Source: Flammeovirgaceae bacterium (GTDB taxonomy: Bacteria; Bacteroidota; Bacteroidia; Cytophagales; Cyclobacteriaceae). From it: a stretch of 8,069 nt of DNA. The position numbers and the translations under genes were made by a program. Position 1 is the first letter of the stretch. The number at the start of each line of letters is the position of its first letter. Positions 6,298-8,069 of this stretch are shown here, one piece after another. The stretch spans positions 1 through 8,069 of the forward strand of contig QIEB01000385.1 in the NCBI GenBank assembly GCA_003229495.1. Direction: 5' to 3'. The notes under the pieces were generated by a model, which was given only the letters and a program-made list of their open reading frames with translations, was not told the origin of the DNA and made no database searches.

Positions 6298-6304
6298 AAA
6301 TGTA
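6297..6304 (-). promoter_or_regulatory. candidate -7 box for pruA
   Basis: On the minus strand these bases read TACATTTG, an exact match to the Bacteroidota primary sigma factor -7 consensus TAnnTTTG. It lies 27 bp upstream of the pruA start, in the 67-bp gap after the nucleotidase gene. No convincing TTTG box is seen at about -33. It would allow pruA and the PLP enzyme to be transcribed apart from arsR-yjjG. Confidence 0.4.
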
Positions 6305-6337
6305 ACCATTCAGTGAAAAAATCGGAATTCTGACTAC

Positions 6338-7036
6338 CTATAATATTTCTTTCAACTGGAGCAGGCTTCTTATTCTGTAGGTTGATTGATGGCCTTCGTT
6401 ACGATCTTCCGGGTCGTAATAGATCTGATCAATCCCAACCGTGCGCGCGCCTTCGATATCAGTTGATGGGTTATCCCCTATCATTAGGCATTCTGCCGGT
6501 GAAACCTTGGCATGTTGTACCGCAAAATCAAATATCTTATGATGAGGTTTCAGCCATCCGGCTTGCTCTGAGGTAATTACCAGATCGAAATATTCGATTA
6601 ATCCTGAACTAGCCATCTTTATTTCTTGGGTTTCCGCAAAACCATTAGTGATTATGGTCATTGGATACCGCACTTTTAAGTAATCCAGCACTTCCAGGGC
6701 GTGTGGCATTAAATTTGATTTACGTGGACAGCGAGAAAGATACTCTTTCCCTAATTCCATATCGGAATCATAAATTTCTATACCCAGTGTACTTAAGATC
6801 ATTTTGAACCTGGTATTCCGGATATAATCCTGATCAATCAGTCCAAGGTGGTATTTGTGCCATAGACCATGATTAATCTTATGAAAAGTATCCTGAAATT
6901 CACTAACGTTGAATTCTGACAGCTGGAACAACTGAAAATCATTATAGATGTCCGCTAAGGTTTCGTTAGCATTGCTTTGATGGTCCCACAGGGTGTGATC
7001 CAGATCGAAGAAGAGGTGTTTGTATTGCCTGTTCAA
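6338..7036 (-). CDS. YjjG-family HAD nucleotidase (noncanonical pyrimidine nucleotidase)
   Basis: This is a cytoplasmic haloacid-dehalogenase-fold phosphatase of 232 residues. Motif I is DLDHTLWD with nucleophile Asp11 and acid/base Asp13. Motif II is the Thr130-Asn131-Gly132 turn. Motif III is Lys163 in GWLKPHHKIF. Motif IV is IGDNPSTDIEGA (Asp188, Asp193). The FFDLDHTLWD start, the helical cap and the length match the YjjG type, which removes phosphate from pyrimidine and noncanonical nucleoside monophosphates as a clean-up enzyme. Other HAD phosphatases are possible. The start is a TTG at 7036-7034: an in-frame TAG stands at 7051-7049 with no other start between, and motif I begins only 10 residues in. 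The TTG overlaps the stop of the ArsR-type gene as TTGA, so translational coupling to the regulator is likely. Confidence 0.88.
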   Translation of the reverse strand: MNRQYKHLFFDLDHTLWDHQSNANETLADIYNDFQLFQLSEFNVSEFQDTFHKINHGLWHKYHLGLIDQDYIRNTRFKMILSTLGIEIYDSDMELGKEYLSRCPRKSNLMPHALEVLDYLKVRYPMTIITNGFAETQEIKMASSGLIEYFDLVITSEQAGWLKPHHKIFDFAVQHAKVSPAECLMIGDNPSTDIEGARTVGIDQIYYDPEDRNEGHQSTYRIRSLLQLKEIL

Positions 7037-7416
7037 GCTATCAAATGTCTACCGTGGATCTTGTGGATTGCCAGCTCCCGATTGGACTCTAGCACCTGAA
7101 ATATATTCAGGTCATTCAGAAGGTTTGGATCTTTGTCCAGATATCTAAAGATCTGACTTACAAAATCTTTTACTTCTTCTTTTATCTGATAAAATACCCA
7201 CTGATCTTGCTTACGCGAGCCCACCAACCCTGAATTCTTGAGATAAGTCAGGTGTCTGGATGTTTTGGTTTGGGTGAAACCCAAAATATGCTCCAGGTCT
7301 GAAATACAAAGCTCTGGAAAATGGTTCAGCAGATACAAGATCCGAACACGGGATTCATCTGAAAAAGCTTTGAAAATTTGGCTCCCGAACACTAATGTAA
7401 AGTTCTTTAAACGCAT
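7033..7416 (-). CDS. ArsR/SmtB-type winged-helix transcriptional regulator
   Basis: This is a 127-residue regulator of the ArsR type. The winged-helix domain covers about 10-80: FSDESRVRILYLL, then ELCISDLEHILGFTQTKTSRHLTYLKNSGLV with the recognition helix, then the wing around SRKQDQWVFYQI. In arsenic- and cadmium-sensing members the ELC segment reads ELCVCDL with two cysteines. Here it is ELCISDL with a single Cys37 and Ser39, so that metal site is incomplete. The C-terminal 45 residues form a helical tail carrying three His residues (118, 121, 124), which could belong to another site. It is the first gene of the minus-strand cluster and overlaps the nucleotidase start by 4 nt. Self-repression through the 213-bp upstream gap is likely for the family but not shown. 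No metal transporter or arsenate reductase gene lies nearby. Confidence 0.9.
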   Translation of the reverse strand: MRLKNFTLVFGSQIFKAFSDESRVRILYLLNHFPELCISDLEHILGFTQTKTSRHLTYLKNSGLVGSRKQDQWVFYQIKEEVKDFVSQIFRYLDKDPNLLNDLNIFQVLESNRELAIHKIHGRHLIA

Positions 7417-7596
7417 GGTTTGGTGGATTTCGCTACAACAGTTAAGTTACTTCGCTCAATTTAGAATTAACAATGTATAATGAACAATTATGGACATTTG
7501 CAATAATTTTAAAGAAAGGATGTCTCGAACGCATTAACAATTTTTAACTCGTAGAACTATTTTGACTCTTAATAATTATAGATATTTGTAATTGAT

Positions 7597-7604
7597 TATC
7601 TTTG
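7597..7604 (+). promoter_or_regulatory. candidate -7 box for the right-edge gene
   Basis: TATCTTTG is an exact match to the Bacteroidota -7 consensus TAnnTTTG. It would start transcription near 7610, about 20 nt before the TTG start at 7630. No strong TTTG box is visible at the expected -33 position. The gap 7417-7629 is AT-rich, holds a 9-bp direct repeat ATTAACAAT (7466-7474 and 7533-7541), and contains no gene. Confidence 0.45.
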
Positions 7605-7629
7605 CAGGTTACATATTATAATATTTCAG

Positions 7630-8069
7630 TTGCCAACAACAACTCTCAAATTAGCAGTTATTTGCCTGTTTTGCACCATGACAATTCAGGTGTCATCGGT
7701 ATTTGGTCAAGATCAAAAAGAGGTCATTCAGTTCTCCGGAGTGGTTGTGGATGAGGACAGTACATCAACTGGTCTGTTCGGAGTACACATCTATGTTCCT
7801 GCTGCCGGACGTGGTACCGTTAGTAATCAGTATGGCTATTTTTCACTACCTGTTCTGCAAGGTGACAGCGTAGTTATTAGTGTCGTTGGCTATCAAAAGC
7901 AAAATTTCATTATTCCTGGCAATCAGGGTGACAGTTTTACCGTGCTGGTTGAAATGGTCACCGATACTACCATACTCTCATCCGTTGAGATCTTTCCTTA
8001 TCCTACTGAAGAACTTTTCAAGGATGCTATTCTGGCCTTAAATCTTCCTGTAGATGACGAAAGTCAAGT
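7630..8069 (+). CDS. secreted protein with carboxypeptidase-regulatory-like domain (truncated by window edge)
   Basis: The N-terminal 146 residues are present and the gene runs off the window. With a TTG start at 7630 the protein begins with a signal peptide: Lys7, hydrophobic LAVICLFCTMT at about 8-18, and a probable cut near Gly26-Gln27. The ATG at 7678 would leave only the tail of this signal. TTG is the only NTG codon between the in-frame TAG at 7579 and that ATG. Residues about 35-112 form a CarboxypepD_reg-like beta-sandwich (PF13715-type): FSGVVVDED, then GVHIYVP, GRGTVSNQYGYFSLPV, GDSVVISVVGYQ, and then VEMVTDTTILSSVEIFPYPTEEL. This domain occurs at the N-terminus of TonB-dependent receptors and of smaller periplasmic proteins. 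The SVEIFPYPTEELFK segment reminds me of the shorter unnamed type, not of a plug domain. The gene is divergent from arsR. Confidence 0.8.
   Translation, partial: MPTTTLKLAVICLFCTMTIQVSSVFGQDQKEVIQFSGVVVDEDSTSTGLFGVHIYVPAAGRGTVSNQYGYFSLPVLQGDSVVISVVGYQKQNFIIPGNQGDSFTVLVEMVTDTTILSSVEIFPYPTEELFKDAILALNLPVDDESQ

Noticed and set aside
7265..7480. Plus-strand open frame of 71 codons across the arsR start.
   Set aside because: It is antisense to the ArsR winged-helix coding region and shows no features of a real protein.
7466..7541. 9-bp direct repeat ATTAACAAT as an operator pair or insertion footprint.
   Set aside because: It is short and AT-only apart from one C, 67 bp apart, with no element between the copies; chance is likely.

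Overview
The window looks like a chromosomal stretch from a member of the Bacteroidota, most likely a Cytophagales-type marine or soil bacterium. The evidence is the protein types (a PruA of the 540-residue stand-alone kind, a CarboxypepD_reg-like secreted protein, a lipoprotein with an acidic stretch after the lipidated Cys), the absence of clear Shine-Dalgarno sites, and matches to the Bacteroidota -7 promoter box TAnnTTTG. No rRNA, tRNA, CRISPR array, insertion sequence, integrase or phage gene was seen. The genus assignment is inference.

Left part (1-2072). A truncated lipoprotein gene reads leftwards off the window. A 343-residue HTH protein is divergent from it. The 245-bp gap between them is rich in repeats: a direct repeat at 21-bp spacing, a 16-bp palindrome, and a nested hairpin just before the HTH gene. 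Next comes a short stand-alone AraC-type DNA-binding protein whose leader holds an inverted repeat. A 16-bp tandem repeat (2.5 copies) fills almost the whole gap between the AraC stop and the next, convergent gene.

Middle part (2076-3551). A membrane fatty-acid-hydroxylase/sterol-desaturase protein reads leftwards and a small secreted or membrane protein of unknown function reads rightwards. They share a 156-bp divergent gap with a GGAAT...ATTCC palindrome.

Right part (3548-7416, all minus strand). Four genes are packed in the order arsR-like regulator, yjjG-like HAD nucleotidase, pruA, and a D-threonine aldolase/D-serine dehydratase-like PLP enzyme. Two of the three junctions are 4-nt stop/start overlaps (TTGA and ATGA), which suggests translational coupling. 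pruA also has a plausible promoter of its own and a perfect inverted repeat around its start codon. The likely theme is amino-acid catabolism (P5C to glutamate, plus breakdown of a D-beta-hydroxy amino acid) next to nucleotide house-cleaning. Divergent from arsR, a truncated secreted protein with a carboxypeptidase-regulatory-like domain runs off the right edge and has a good -7 box.

No clearly new multi-gene system is visible. The points most worth a second look are the metal-site signature of the PLP enzyme, the regulatory repeats, and the uncharacterised HTH regulator.
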